64,000 nucleotides of DNA from GAS188 sp963713805 (GTDB taxonomy: Bacteria; Pseudomonadota; Alphaproteobacteria; Rhizobiales; Beijerinckiaceae), in NCBI GenBank assembly GCA_963713805.1, contig CAVQNF010000019.1, forward strand, positions 1 through 64,000, written 5' to 3'. Position 1 is the first letter of the stretch. Each line of letters starts with the position of its first letter. The notes under the pieces are model-generated. The model was not told the origin of the DNA, ran no database searches, and worked only from the letters and a program-made list of their open reading frames with translations. Below, in pieces: positions 40,595-50,836 of the stretch. The position numbers and the translations under genes were made by a program.

Positions 40595-42232
40595 TTGCTG
40601 AGACATCCTGAGGCAACTTTTCATCGTTTTGTGACCGAACCTGAAGTCGACATCCTCCCGGGGCCCGGCCCCTTGCTCCGCGGCTCGACGCGGCGCGCCC
40701 TCATCGAGGGGTCGCTCGCGGCGCTCGCCTGTTCGCAGCTTCCCGCGTCGGGTTTCGCGCAGCAGCCGGATTTTCCGACGCTCTTGCGTTCCGTGCTCGG
40801 CGAAGGAAAGAGCTTCGACCCGAACACGGTCGTCGAGGTCGCCCGCCAGTTGGCGCGGCGCGCCTATATGGCGCCCTCGACCGACCTGCCGGACACGCTG
40901 CGCAATCTCACCTTCGAGCAATACCAGGCGATCCACATCCATCGGAAGGATCGCGTCTGGGACGCCGAAGGGCGTGGTTTTGTGATCGAGCCCTTGCATC
41001 GCGGCTTCGTCTACCAGAATCCGGTCACGATCTACATCGTCGAGGACGGCACGATCCGCCGTCTCGCCTACGACGTCTCGCGCTTCGAGTTCGGGGGGGT
41101 GCCACCCCCGCCCCAGGCCGATCTCGATTTCTCCGGGTTTCGCGTGCTGTTCCGCGACCGGGGCGCCGAAGACACACGCGAGGTCGCGAGCTTCCAAGGC
41201 GCCTCCTTCTTCCGCGGCCTCGCCAAGGGGCAGGTTCCGGGGCTCATGGCGCGCGGCCTCGCCTTGCGGCCGGCGGATGCGCGGGGCGAGGAATTCCCGC
41301 TCTTTCGCGCCTTCTGGATCGAGCGGCCGAATGCGCTGAGCGACGAGATCGTGGCGCACGCGCTCCTCGATTTGGAGAGCGCCTGCGGCGCCTACCGTTT
41401 CACCATCCGCCCGCGCGAGGAGACGATCATCGACGTCGAGTGCACGATCTTCGCGCGCAACCTCCTCGATCATGTGGGCTATGGCGGCATCGCGGGCATG
41501 TTCCTTCTCGGCGCTCAGAGCCACCGGATCGACGACGACGTGCGCCCCGAAGTGCATGACGCGAACGGCCTGCAATTGCACACCGGCCAGGACGAATGGA
41601 TCTGGCGCCCGGTGACCAATCCCGAGACGCTGCAAATCTCCGTCTTCAGCGACCAGAATCCGAAGGGCTTCGGCCTTCTGCAACGGCTGCGCGATCCGCT
41701 CGCCTATCAGGACCAGGAGAAAGGCTTCGAGCGGCGGCCATCGCTGTGGATCGAGCCGATCGGCGATTGGGCGGAAGGCGCGGTGCAGCTTCTCGAGATC
41801 CCTTCGACGAATGAGACGAACCCCAACATCCTCGCCTATTGGCGCCCGAAGGCGCAGATCGCGGCGGGGTCGCAGACGAGCTTCGCGCTGCGCCAATTCT
41901 GGACCTGGTCCGCGCCCGACCGGCCGGACGATGCGACCGTCCAGGCGACGCGGACCGGGCACGGCTCGGCGCCGAACCGGCGCCGCTTCATCGTCGAGTT
42001 CTCCTCGTCCAGATTCACCGACCATGCCGCGATCGCGGGCATCAGCGCGGCGGCGAGCACCTCGAAAGGAAAAATTTCGGATATTCGGCTCACCCCCCAT
42101 GTCGAACGCAAGACCTTGCGCGTTACCTTCGAGCTCGATTTCGGCGGCGAGACGCTCTGCGAGCTGCATCTCGTCCTGATGGAGAGCGGCAAGACCGCTT
42201 CGGAAACATGGCTGTATCGCTGGACCAGCTAG
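40595..42232 (+). CDS. opgG: Periplasmic glucan biosynthesis protein OpgG/OpgD-type
   Basis: An intact frame of up to 545 residues (TTG at 40595 or GTG near 40631 as start). A twin-arginine-like leader GSTRRALIEGSLAALACS resembles the Tat signal of OpgD. The mature protein has the MdoG fold: TFEQYQAIHIHRKDRVWDAE, GFRVLFRDRGAEDTREVASF, GASFFRGLAKGQVPGLMARG, EEFPLFRAFWIERP, GAQSHRIDDDVRPEVHDANG, RRPSLWIEPIGDWAEGAVQL and a C-terminal Ig-like domain. It acts on the beta-1,2-glucan backbone of osmoregulated periplasmic glucans. The 3' end overlaps opgH by 25 bases. Whether it is OpgG or OpgD cannot be settled by eye; operon position favours opgG. Confidence 0.92.
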   Translation: MLRHPEATFHRFVTEPEVDILPGPGPLLRGSTRRALIEGSLAALACSQLPASGFAQQPDFPTLLRSVLGEGKSFDPNTVVEVARQLARRAYMAPSTDLPDTLRNLTFEQYQAIHIHRKDRVWDAEGRGFVIEPLHRGFVYQNPVTIYIVEDGTIRRLAYDVSRFEFGGVPPPPQADLDFSGFRVLFRDRGAEDTREVASFQGASFFRGLAKGQVPGLMARGLALRPADARGEEFPLFRAFWIERPNALSDEIVAHALLDLESACGAYRFTIRPREETIIDVECTIFARNLLDHVGYGGIAGMFLLGAQSHRIDDDVRPEVHDANGLQLHTGQDEWIWRPVTNPETLQISVFSDQNPKGFGLLQRLRDPLAYQDQEKGFERRPSLWIEPIGDWAEGAVQLLEIPSTNETNPNILAYWRPKAQIAAGSQTSFALRQFWTWSAPDRPDDATVQATRTGHGSAPNRRRFIVEFSSSRFTDHAAIAGISAAASTSKGKISDIRLTPHVERKTLRVTFELDFGGETLCELHLVLMESGKTASETWLYRWTS

Positions 42233-44415
42233 GCCTCGAGGAAGCGCCCGCCGAGAGCGTGGCCGGCGCTGCCGCCGCGCCTTTGCCCAGCGTTCCCGCC
42301 TCGGCGCCGCTCGCGATGCCGGTGCAATCGCTCAAGCGCTTCGGCCCCCGGGAGGTCGCGATTCCCGCGGCCGGGCGCGATCTTCGCCTCAGGCTCGCGC
42401 GCTTTCTCGTGTTCGGCGGAGCGCTCGCGCTCACCTTTTATGGCGCGTTCGAGATGTACAAGGTCGTGTCGATCAGCGGCACGACCTTCCTCCAATACGT
42501 CCTTCTCATCCTCTTCATCGCCAATTTCTCCTGGATCGCGCTCGCCGCGACGAGCGCGGCGCTCGGCTTTTTCTGGCTCGCGCGGCGCCGCCTCGCCGCG
42601 CCCGCGAGGCCTGCCTGTGGCATCACGACGCAAACCGCGATCGTCATGCCCGTCTACAACGAGCGCACCGACCGCTGCTTTGCCGCCGTGCAGGCGATCT
42701 TCGAATCGGTCGCGGCGACGGGCGAAGGCGCCCATTTCGATTTCTTCATCCTCTCCGACACGACCGATCCCGACATCTGGGTCGCCGAGGAGATCGCCTT
42801 CTTCGCGCTGCGCGAGCGGCTCGGGCCGGGCGCGCGCGTGTTCTACCGCCATCGGGCGCAGAACCTCGGGCGCAAGGCGGGCAACATCGCCGATTTCGTC
42901 ACGCGCTGGGGCGGCGCCTATGTTCATATGATCGTGCTCGACGCGGACAGCCTCATGACCGGGGATTGCATCCTCGCGCTCACGCGCGCCATGGAGGCCG
43001 ATCCGCGCGCCGGCATCATCCAATCCTTGCCGCTCATCTTGAACCGCAACACCTTGTTCGCGCGCGTGCAGCAGTTCGCCGCGCGCTTCTACGGGCCGAT
43101 CGTCGCGGCGGGGCTTTCGGCCTGGAGCGGCAAGGACGGCAACTACTGGGGCCACAACGCGATCATCCGCCTCGCCGCCTTCGCCGGACATGCGGGCCTG
43201 CCGAGCCTTCCGGGGAAGCCGCCCTTCGGCGGCCACATCCTCAGCCATGATTTCGTCGAGGCCGCGCTCATCCGGCGCGGCGGCTGGTCGGTGTCGATGC
43301 TGCCCGATCTCGAAGGCAGCTATGAGGAGGGCCCGCCCTCCCTCATCGACCTCGCGGTGCGCGACAGGCGCTGGTGCCAGGGCAACCTCCAGCACGCGCG
43401 CGTCATCCTGGCGCGCGGCTTGAAATGGTCCTCCCGTCAGCATTTCGCGACGGGCATCGCGGCCTATGTCGCCTCTCCGCTCTGGCTGATGCAGCTCGCC
43501 GTCGGCCTTCTCCTGGTGTTGCAGACGCGTTTCGTCCGGCCGGAATATTTCACGCGCGAATTCTCGCTCTACCCGGCCTGGCCGCGCTTCGATGCCGAGC
43601 GCGCGCTTTCGCTCTTCATCCTCACCATGGGGGTGCTGCTCGTTCCGAAGGCGCTCGGATGGCTTCTCGCGCTCGCCGAAGGGCGCACGCGGCGCGGCGC
43701 GGGCGGCGCGATCAGGCTCACCCTCTCCGCCATCCTCGAGATCGTGGTGTCGGCGCTGCTCGCCCCCGTGCTCATGCTGATCCAATCGGGCTCGGTGTTC
43801 CAGATCCTCTTCGGCCGCGACACCGGCTGGAACCCGCAGCGGCGCGACGACGGCTCGATCCCCTTGAGCGACACCATCCATCGCCATTTCTGGCACACGG
43901 CTTTCGGCCTCGTGGCGGGCGCCACCGCCTATGGCCTTTCGCCCTATCTCTTCGCCTGGATGTCGCCGACCATCCTCGGCCTCGTGCTCGCCATCCCGCT
44001 TTCGGCGGCGAGCGGGCTCAGGCGCCTCGGCCTCGGCTTGAGGCGCATCGGCCTTTTGCTCACGCCCGAGGAGCGCTCACCGCCCGCGATCGTGGCGCGC
44101 GCCAATGCGCTCACCGAGGAATTGTCGACGCTGCGCATCGACGAGACGCAGGGGCTGCGCGCGGTCCATGGCGACCTCACCTTGCGCCAGCGGCACATCC
44201 AGCTCTTGCCCGAGGCGCCGCGGCGCACGCGCGGCGAGGTCGACCCCCATCGCGCCGTCGCGGAGGCGAAGCTCATCGACGCGGAGACCTTCGAGGAGGC
44301 CTCGTCCTGGCTTCAGGGCCGCGAGCGCAACATCGTGCTCGGCGACCGGGCGCTGATCATCCTCCTCGCGGCGCTGCCGAGCGAGCAAGGGGCCACGGCT
44401 CCCGTCGCCCGTTAG
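42208..44415 (+). CDS. opgH: Glucans biosynthesis glucosyltransferase H
   Basis: An intact 735-residue membrane GT2 enzyme that polymerises and exports the beta-1,2-glucan backbone from UDP-glucose. The start ATG 42208 lies inside the end of opgG in another frame. Two N-terminal membrane helices (FLVFGGALALTFYGAFEMYK, LQYVLLILFIANFSWIALAA) precede the catalytic domain: TAIVMPVYNERTDRCFAAVQ, HMIVLDADSLMTGDCI (DxD), GHILSHDFVEAALIRRGGWS, and the Q/RxxRW motif VRDRRWCQGNLQ; further membrane helices follow in the C-terminal half. The long non-coding-looking extension upstream to 41839 is opgG in another frame. Confidence 0.95.
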   Translation: MAVSLDQLGLEEAPAESVAGAAAAPLPSVPASAPLAMPVQSLKRFGPREVAIPAAGRDLRLRLARFLVFGGALALTFYGAFEMYKVVSISGTTFLQYVLLILFIANFSWIALAATSAALGFFWLARRRLAAPARPACGITTQTAIVMPVYNERTDRCFAAVQAIFESVAATGEGAHFDFFILSDTTDPDIWVAEEIAFFALRERLGPGARVFYRHRAQNLGRKAGNIADFVTRWGGAYVHMIVLDADSLMTGDCILALTRAMEADPRAGIIQSLPLILNRNTLFARVQQFAARFYGPIVAAGLSAWSGKDGNYWGHNAIIRLAAFAGHAGLPSLPGKPPFGGHILSHDFVEAALIRRGGWSVSMLPDLEGSYEEGPPSLIDLAVRDRRWCQGNLQHARVILARGLKWSSRQHFATGIAAYVASPLWLMQLAVGLLLVLQTRFVRPEYFTREFSLYPAWPRFDAERALSLFILTMGVLLVPKALGWLLALAEGRTRRGAGGAIRLTLSAILEIVVSALLAPVLMLIQSGSVFQILFGRDTGWNPQRRDDGSIPLSDTIHRHFWHTAFGLVAGATAYGLSPYLFAWMSPTILGLVLAIPLSAASGLRRLGLGLRRIGLLLTPEERSPPAIVARANALTEELSTLRIDETQGLRAVHGDLTLRQRHIQLLPEAPRRTRGEVDPHRAVAEAKLIDAETFEEASSWLQGRERNIVLGDRALIILLAALPSEQGATAPVAR

Positions 44416-44417
44416 CC

Positions 44418-44668
44418 GGTCGGATGAGGGGGAATAGCGTCACCGATTGGCGTTGGACTGTGATCGAAAGTGACGATCCGTCATGGCCGTGCTCGTCACG
44501 GCCATCCACGCCTTTTTATCATGGAAGGATAGGCGTGGATGACCGGGCCGAGGCCCGGTCATGACGACTGGGGAGATGCAAAAAACGCCCTCATCCGACC
44601 TCCCCCGGAACAAGTCCGAGGGTCGCCCCTCCTTCTCCCACGCGAAGAGCGCGGGAGAAGGGGGCGCC
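44418..44668. repeat. Intergenic repeat element A with 13-bp inverted ends
   Basis: GGTCGGATGAGGG at 44418-44430 is the exact complement of CCCTCATCCGACC at 44588-44600. Inside is a CATGGCCGTG...CACGGCCAT palindrome and a GACCGGGCC/GGCCCGGTC hairpin near 44540. To the right, 44588-44668 is ~85% identical to 49443-49530 downstream of the autotransporter, in the same orientation. MITE- or REP-like; non-coding. Confidence 0.65.
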
Positions 44669-44848
44669 TTTCCTTCTCCCGCTCCCGCCAGCCGACGTGA
44701 ACGCCGGTTCACAACAACAAAACTTGACCCAAATTGATCGTCTCCGTTCGCTTGACCTCTCCAATACCTGTTGCTAGCCCTAATTGGCTTTTTTGATCGA
44801 ATTAGATTCTCGCTCAAAGCGTGATCAAAAAGGGACAGGGACTATTCG

Positions 44849-47800
44849 ATGCCGACGTTTTCTCGTGCTTTCATGCGGACCCGCCTCCCTGCCCTCGCTT
44901 CTCGCGACCACCTCGGTCGCGGCGCTGCTTCTTGCGACGCCCGCGCGGGCGCAAACGATGCCCGTCGTGGTCACGAACCCCGTGCCGGTGAACGGCACCT
45001 TCACGATCGACGCCAACACGATGTCGGTCGTCATCGATCAGCCAAGCTTCACGGGCGACATCGTGAACCCGAGCTTCCTGCCGCTCAACACGGCCGCGCA
45101 GCTCTCTGGCACAAACACCGGCATCGCGATCCGGAGCACGAGCTTCACCGGCTCGGTGACCAATGCCGGGCAGATCAACGTCAACGTCCTCGCACAAGGA
45201 ATCCCGAACATAGTGGATTGTTGCCGCTAGTGGCCGCGCGGAACAACACGATCGGCATCGCCATCGGGCCGAGCCAGAATGGCGGCTCGGGCGGCACCTT
45301 CTCAGGCAGCGTCATCAACTCCGGCGGTATTACGGCCATTGGCGGGTTCGTCAGGGGTTTGGACGCAAACGGAAATCACATCGCCGGAAGGCCGATCCTC
45401 CCGGATTTCGCGCCGGGCATCGGCATCGAGGTCCAAGAGACCGTGACGGGAAGCATCGTGAACACCGGCACGGGCGGATTCGCCAATGAAATTTTCGGCG
45501 GTAATTTCGGTAACGGCACCGCCGCGCTGCGTCCTTTTGCCAACCAGATCCCTTTTCAATCCGTCCCCGGCGCCATCGACGTGAACGCGCCGGTCCTCGG
45601 CGGCATCAAGAATGCGGGTTTTATCTCGGCAACGAGCGCCGTCGCCATCCATTCGACCGCGGCAATTCCGGGCGGCATCACCAATACGGGATATATCGGC
45701 TTTAACCCTGCGGCGTTCAGTGCGATCGGGGTGACCGCGGCCGGGATCGTGGCTTCGGGCCCGCTTCAAGGCGCGATCGCGAATAGCGGGACGATCGCCG
45801 CGTCGAATGGCGGCGTCGTGGGCGACGGCGTCGCGATCGATGTGAGCCAGGTGACGACGCCGACCACGATCACGCAAACGGCCGGGCAAATCCTCGGCTC
45901 CATCAATCTTTCCGGCAACGCCGATCGCCTCGTGATCTCGGGCGGGGGCGTCGGCGGCTCCGTCACGGCGCCTTCGGGAAGCGCCGCCGGCGTCACGCTT
46001 TCGGCGGCGTCCTCGCCTTCGGGCCGAATTTCATCGGCACCGGGCTTCAGTGCTCCAGGGAACGCCACGCCCGATACGTCGAGCAACCTCGCCTTCATCA
46101 AGCAGACGGGCGGCACGCTCGTGCTCCAGGTGAACAACACCGCGACGGCCGGGAGCTTCCCGACGGTGAGCGCCGGCGATATCACGCTCACCTCGGTCGC
46201 GGCGGCGGGCCAAAGCGGGGCCTTTGCGGCAGGCTCGACCCTCGTTTTCCCAAGATCATCACCGCGACCGGCACGCTCGCCGACAATGCGCCGTCGAACC
46301 TTCCGGTCTTCGGTTTCTTCTCGAATGCGGTGACGGCGAAGCTCGTGCCGGATGGGGGAAATTCGCTCGACCTCGTGCTCACGAACACCGGCGCGACGGC
46401 GTTGACGCCCGGCGTCGCGAACGGCACCGCCTTCACCGGGAATTTCCTCAATCCGGCAGGCGCGAAGCTCCTCGCGATCAGCGTGACGAACGGCTCGAGC
46501 ATCACGGGCACGATCCGCAATGACGGGCTCGTTCCCGAAGGCATCACGATCGCGAACAGCACGCTTGGCGGGCTCGGTCGTGAATACGGGGCTCGTCTTC
46601 GGCGGGATCGGCGTGAGCGGGCTCGTGACCGGCAACGGCTCGACTGCGGGCGGGGTCTAAATTCGGGCATCGTCGTTGCCGGCTCATAGCTTCACCCCCA
46701 CGGCCGTCCTCCAGCCCGGCGTGCCGATCTTCACGGCGGCGAGTTTTGGGAATTCCGCCAACGCCGTTTTCGACGGACATCCGCGTCGTCGCGGCGCCGA
46801 GCTTCACCGGCAACATCGCGAATAGCGGCTTCCTTCTCGACGGCAACGGCATCTTCGCCGATGGCGGGCCGATCACGGGAAGCATCACGAATTCGGGGCA
46901 GATTTTCACCACTGGCGGAAATCTCAACTTCGCCACGCTCGATGAATTCATCGCGGGCACGCCGAGTTCCGGGACCTCTCCCGGCGTCGAGATTGGTCGG
47001 TATTCGCGTCGGCTCCGGCCCCTTGGCGGGAGGCATCACGAACTCGGGCGATATCCACGTCACCGTGAGCAACGCGGGATCACCGTCGGGAATTTCGGCG
47101 ATCTCGGCGTCAGCGGCGCGGTCGGCATCGGGGTCATCGGGTCGGTGGGCGGCGCGCTCGGCCTCAACACGGGCGATCTCGATGCGGGCAATACCACGAA
47201 GACCGGCGTGAACACGGCGGCGCGCCAGACCATCATCGGCGATATCGTGAATTCGGGCACGATCGAGGTCTCGGCGACCCACCAGCCGATCGCGATCGGC
47301 ATCGATGTGGCGGCGACGGGGCTCTTCGCGGGGAATGTGAGGAACTCGGGCAGCATCACGGCGACGGGGCTCGGCGCCGGAGCGCCAGGTGTGATCTCGC
47401 CTCGCGTTGCACCGTCACGCCAGGCAGAACTCAATCCAGGCGATCGCGGATAATGGCGGGGTGTCAACCCGGTGATCGCGAATGCTCGAGGCGGGGGTGC
47501 CGAAGGCCCGCGCGGTCGGCATCCAGATCGGCGCGACCGGCCTCAACGAAGGCGCGGCGGCCCGTTCAAGGGCGCGGTCGTGAACTCGGGCACGATCACC
47601 GCGATCGGGATTGGCGTAAGCTCGAGCTTCAACGGGAGCGATAACGATGTCGTGCTCACGAGCCCGGTCTCCGGCATCGGCATCGCGACGAATGTGCCGA
47701 TCCTCGGCGGCATCACCAACACCGGCACGATCACGGGCTCGACGGCCTCGATCGATCTTGACGCAAGAGGTGGGCGGCTCGACCGTGATCAACCAGGCGG

Positions 47801-49301
47801 GCGGCGCGCTCGTCGGCAACGTGAAGCTTTCGGCGAACGCCGATGTGCTCGATTTCTCGGGCGGCCTGATCGTGAACGCGGTGACGGCGCCTTCCGGCAA
47901 TCAGGACCTCGTGCTCATCACGGGCCAGGGCGCGACCTTCGCGCCGGGAGCGAGCGTCGTCGGGGTGAGCGCCTTCACGGTGTCGCCCAATGCGCGCCTC
48001 ACCTTGCAGGTGACGCAAACGCAAGCGCCTTCGATCGCCGCGAACGCGATCACCTTGGGCGGCACGCTCACGCTCGCGCCGCAAGGCATCAATCCCTTTG
48101 CCCTCGCGACGACGCCCTTGGTGCTTCAAGGACGTTTTCGTCTCGGGCACGCCGATCCAAGGGGCGTTTGCCAATGTGAATGTAAGCTTCGGGAGCCTCT
48201 TCGCCGCGACGCCTCTCGCCGGACGCCACGACACCGAACGCGCTCGATGCGACGCTCGCCTTGAGCCTCTCCGGCCTCGCGGCGAGCGCGCAGGACCTGA
48301 CGCAGAGCTTGCACGTCTCGGCCTCGACGCGCCGCGCCTGCTCACGCAACGCCGTGCAAGATCGGCTCGTCGCGAATGGCGGCGCGCTCGGCGAGAGTGC
48401 GTTGCCCGACCCGGCCTGGGGGGCGACCGTTGCGGCGTCTCCATCGGCCACGCCAATGTCTGGGCGCGCGGCGCCGATCAGTTCGGCAGCGCGACCGCTC
48501 CCGCCTCGAGCGCGGGCGTGGGCTACGACGTCAACCGCGCCGCCCCGTTCATCGCCGGCGTCGATTGGCGCCTCGACAACGGCATCGTCGCGGGCGTCGC
48601 CGCGACTTACGTCGCGACCTCGGCGAAGCTTCAAGGACGGCTCGAACACCAATGTGAGCTCGTACCAGGGCGCGGCTTATGCCGGCTGGGCCGGCGGGCC
48701 GTGGTATGCGCTCGGAAGCGCGGTCGTGAGCTTCAACGATTTCTCGACCTCGCGCCTGCTCACGCCCTTCGGCCTTCCGGGCGATGCGACCTCCTCGCCT
48801 TCCGGCCAGAGCTATCAGGGCCATGCCGAGGCCGGCTACCATTGGGTGCTGCCGGCCGCAGGCGTGACCATGTCAGCGTCACGCCTTACGCCGCCTTGGA
48901 TTACGTGAACGCGCATGTCTCGGGCTTTTCCGAGACGGGCGGCTTCGGCGCGCTTTCGGTGAATTCGGCCGGACTCGAACTCCTTGCAGACGACGCTCGG
49001 CGTGCGCCTCACCTCGCGCATCGCGATGGGCACTTACGGCACGCTCATCCCCGAAGTTCGCCTCGGCTGGAATCACGAATTCGGCGACGCCTCGCAAACG
49101 CTCTCGGCCTCGCTCATCGGCGTGCCGGGAAGCACCTTCTCCGCGACCGGCATCGCCTTCGGCCGCGACGCCGCGCTCATCGGCGCGGGCCTCAGCATGG
49201 AGCTCTCGCCCGACGCCAAGGTCTTCGTCGATTACGACGGCAAGCTCGGCTCCCGCCTCCAGGAGCACTCCGTTTCGGGCGGGTTGAAGGTGAGGTTTTA
49301 G
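44849..49301 (+). CDS. Large autotransporter (type Va) with beta-helix passenger, multiply frameshifted
   Basis: A surface or secreted protein of about 1,480 residues. Start ATG 44849; signal peptide ATTSVAALLLATPARAQ. The passenger is built from short imperfect repeats of the form G-x-I-x-N-[ST]-G-x-I-x-x, for example GAIANSGTIAASNGG, GSITNSGQIFTTGG, GDIVNSGTIEVSA, GNVRNSGSITATG, GAVVNSGTITAIG, GGITNTGTITGS, which predict a right-handed beta-helix. From ~48420 the C-terminal barrel follows (SSYQGAAYAGWAGGPWYALG, PEVRLGWNHEFGDASQTLSA, GGLKVRF end). Breaks occur near 44885, 45215, 46245, 46575, 46650, 47000, 47075, 47400, 47560, 47762, 48130, 48430, 48640, 48880 and 48985. Such density could be error or real decay; collinearity and good residues throughout favour error. 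Confidence 0.8.
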
Positions 49302-49356
49302 CCGCACCGCGCCCCCTTCGCCCGCTCTTTGCGGAAGGTGCCGAGCTCTTGGGAGG

Positions 49357-49530
49357 CGGATGAGGGCGATTGGGCATTTCGACCACCCAAGAGCTTCGCG
49401 TTTCGGCGACACGCTAAATTCGTCTGGCGCTGTCGCCATTCACCCTCATCCGACCTCCCCTCGGAACGAGTTCGAGGGTCGGCCACCTTCTCGCGCGCGA
49501 AGGGCGCGGGAGAAGGGGCGCGTTGAGCGC
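49357..49530. repeat. Intergenic repeat element B with inverted ends
   Basis: CGGATGAGGG at 49357-49366 pairs with CCCTCATCCG at 49443-49452; the flanking GGGAGG and CCTCCC extend the symmetry with one extra base. The right part 49443-49530 repeats 44588-44668. Thus related elements lie on both sides of the autotransporter gene. Confidence 0.6.
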
Positions 49531-49534
49531 ACCG

Positions 49535-50616
49535 TCACCGTAATTCACGCGGCCGATACCGTTCCATCACCTCGCCCAGAAGGTCGAGCGGCAGGGCGTG
49601 CACCACCCTCCCCTCGCGGCCGGTCATCGTCTCGGCCATGGTGAGCGCGTTGAGGATCGCCTCCTCGGTCGCCTCGGCGGCCGCGCGAAAGAGGCTCGTC
49701 ATGGCATCGGCGGCGAGCATGCGCACCGTCGCTCAGCCTTGTCGCGCTGGCCGATGTGGTTTCCCGTCGAGAAGGCGAGGAAGATGTCGCCCGAGCCGTT
49801 GGCGCCGAGGCCGCCGACCCAGGCGAGCCCGGTCGTGGCGCGGCGCGCGAGGCGCTGGCATTGGATGGGCAGGAGCGGCGCGTCGGTCGCGAGCACGACG
49901 ATGATCGAGCCCGCATCGCGCGGCAGCTCGCGATGCGAGGGCACGACGTCCGGGCCGATCTCGCGGCCGACCGGCACGCCGTCGACGCGAAAGAGATCGC
50001 GCGCGCCGTAATTCGCCTGCACGAGCGCGCCGACCGTGTAGCGCGCGCCCGCTTCCGTCACCAGGCGCGAGGCCGTGCCGGTGCCGCCCTTGAACTCGTG
50101 GCAGATCATGCCGGTGCCGCCGCCGACATTGCCTTCGGCGATCGGCATACCGCCGACCGCGCCGTCGAGCGCCGCGAAGGCGTCCTCCTGCGTCAAGGGA
50201 AAGCTCTGGATGTCGTTCAGCCAGCCGTCATAGGTTTCGGCGACGACCGGCAGGTGGAAGTCCTGCGAAGCGCCGTCGCGCACGGCGAGCGCGCAAATCG
50301 CGTCGCGCACGACGCCGACCTGATAGGTGTTGGTGATGCAGATCGGCGCCCCGATCAAGCCTTGCTCGGCGATCCAAGGGAGCCCCGTCATCTCGCCATT
50401 GCCGTTGAAGGAGTGAACGCCGGCGAAGACGTAATCGGTCCAGATCTCCGAGCGCGGCCAGATCGCCGTGACGCCCGTGCGCACGACGCGCGGCTCGTCG
50501 CGGATCACCGTGGCGTAGCCGACGCGGACGCCGGCGACGTCGGTGATGGCGTTGAGCGGCCCCGGCGGGAGCGCACCGGTGCTGATGCGAAGATCGCGCA
50601 ATCGCGCACGCGCCAT
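49535..50616 (-). CDS. P1-family (DmpA/BapA-type) aminopeptidase, one frameshift
   Basis: About 360 residues of an Ntn-hydrolase-like S58 peptidase that cleaves itself into alpha and beta chains. ATG 50616 with GGAGGAG ahead. Conserved: PGPLNAITDVAGVRVGYATV, FAGVHSFNGNGEMTGLPWIA, ICITNTYQVGVVRDAICA, EGNVGGGTGMICHEFKGGTG, GALVQANYGARDLFRVDGVP, then the self-cleavage region AGSIIVVLATDAPLLPIQC, where by analogy with DmpA the Ser after Gly is the nucleophile, and GLGANGSGDIFLAFSTGN. A break near 49735 moves the last 60 residues to another frame (TSLFRAAAEATEEAILNALT). Acts on D-amino-acid, beta-amino-acid or cyclic peptide N-termini. Confidence 0.88.
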
Positions 50617-50836
50617 GGCGGGGCTCCTCCGTTCGGGAGGCCCTCGATTTTCGCTTCCCCACCGCGGGCCTTGCGAGGGGCCGAGTCGCTCGCTCACCCT
50701 AGTCGCCGACGAAGCCGTCGTCGAAGCCTGAAGATCACGGGCCGGCTTCTCATTAGACCCGCATCGTCGAGCTTTTTGCCAATGACCGCGTGAATACCTA
50801 ACCTGCCCCTGGCCGTAAAAGCGGGTCGGGCATCCC

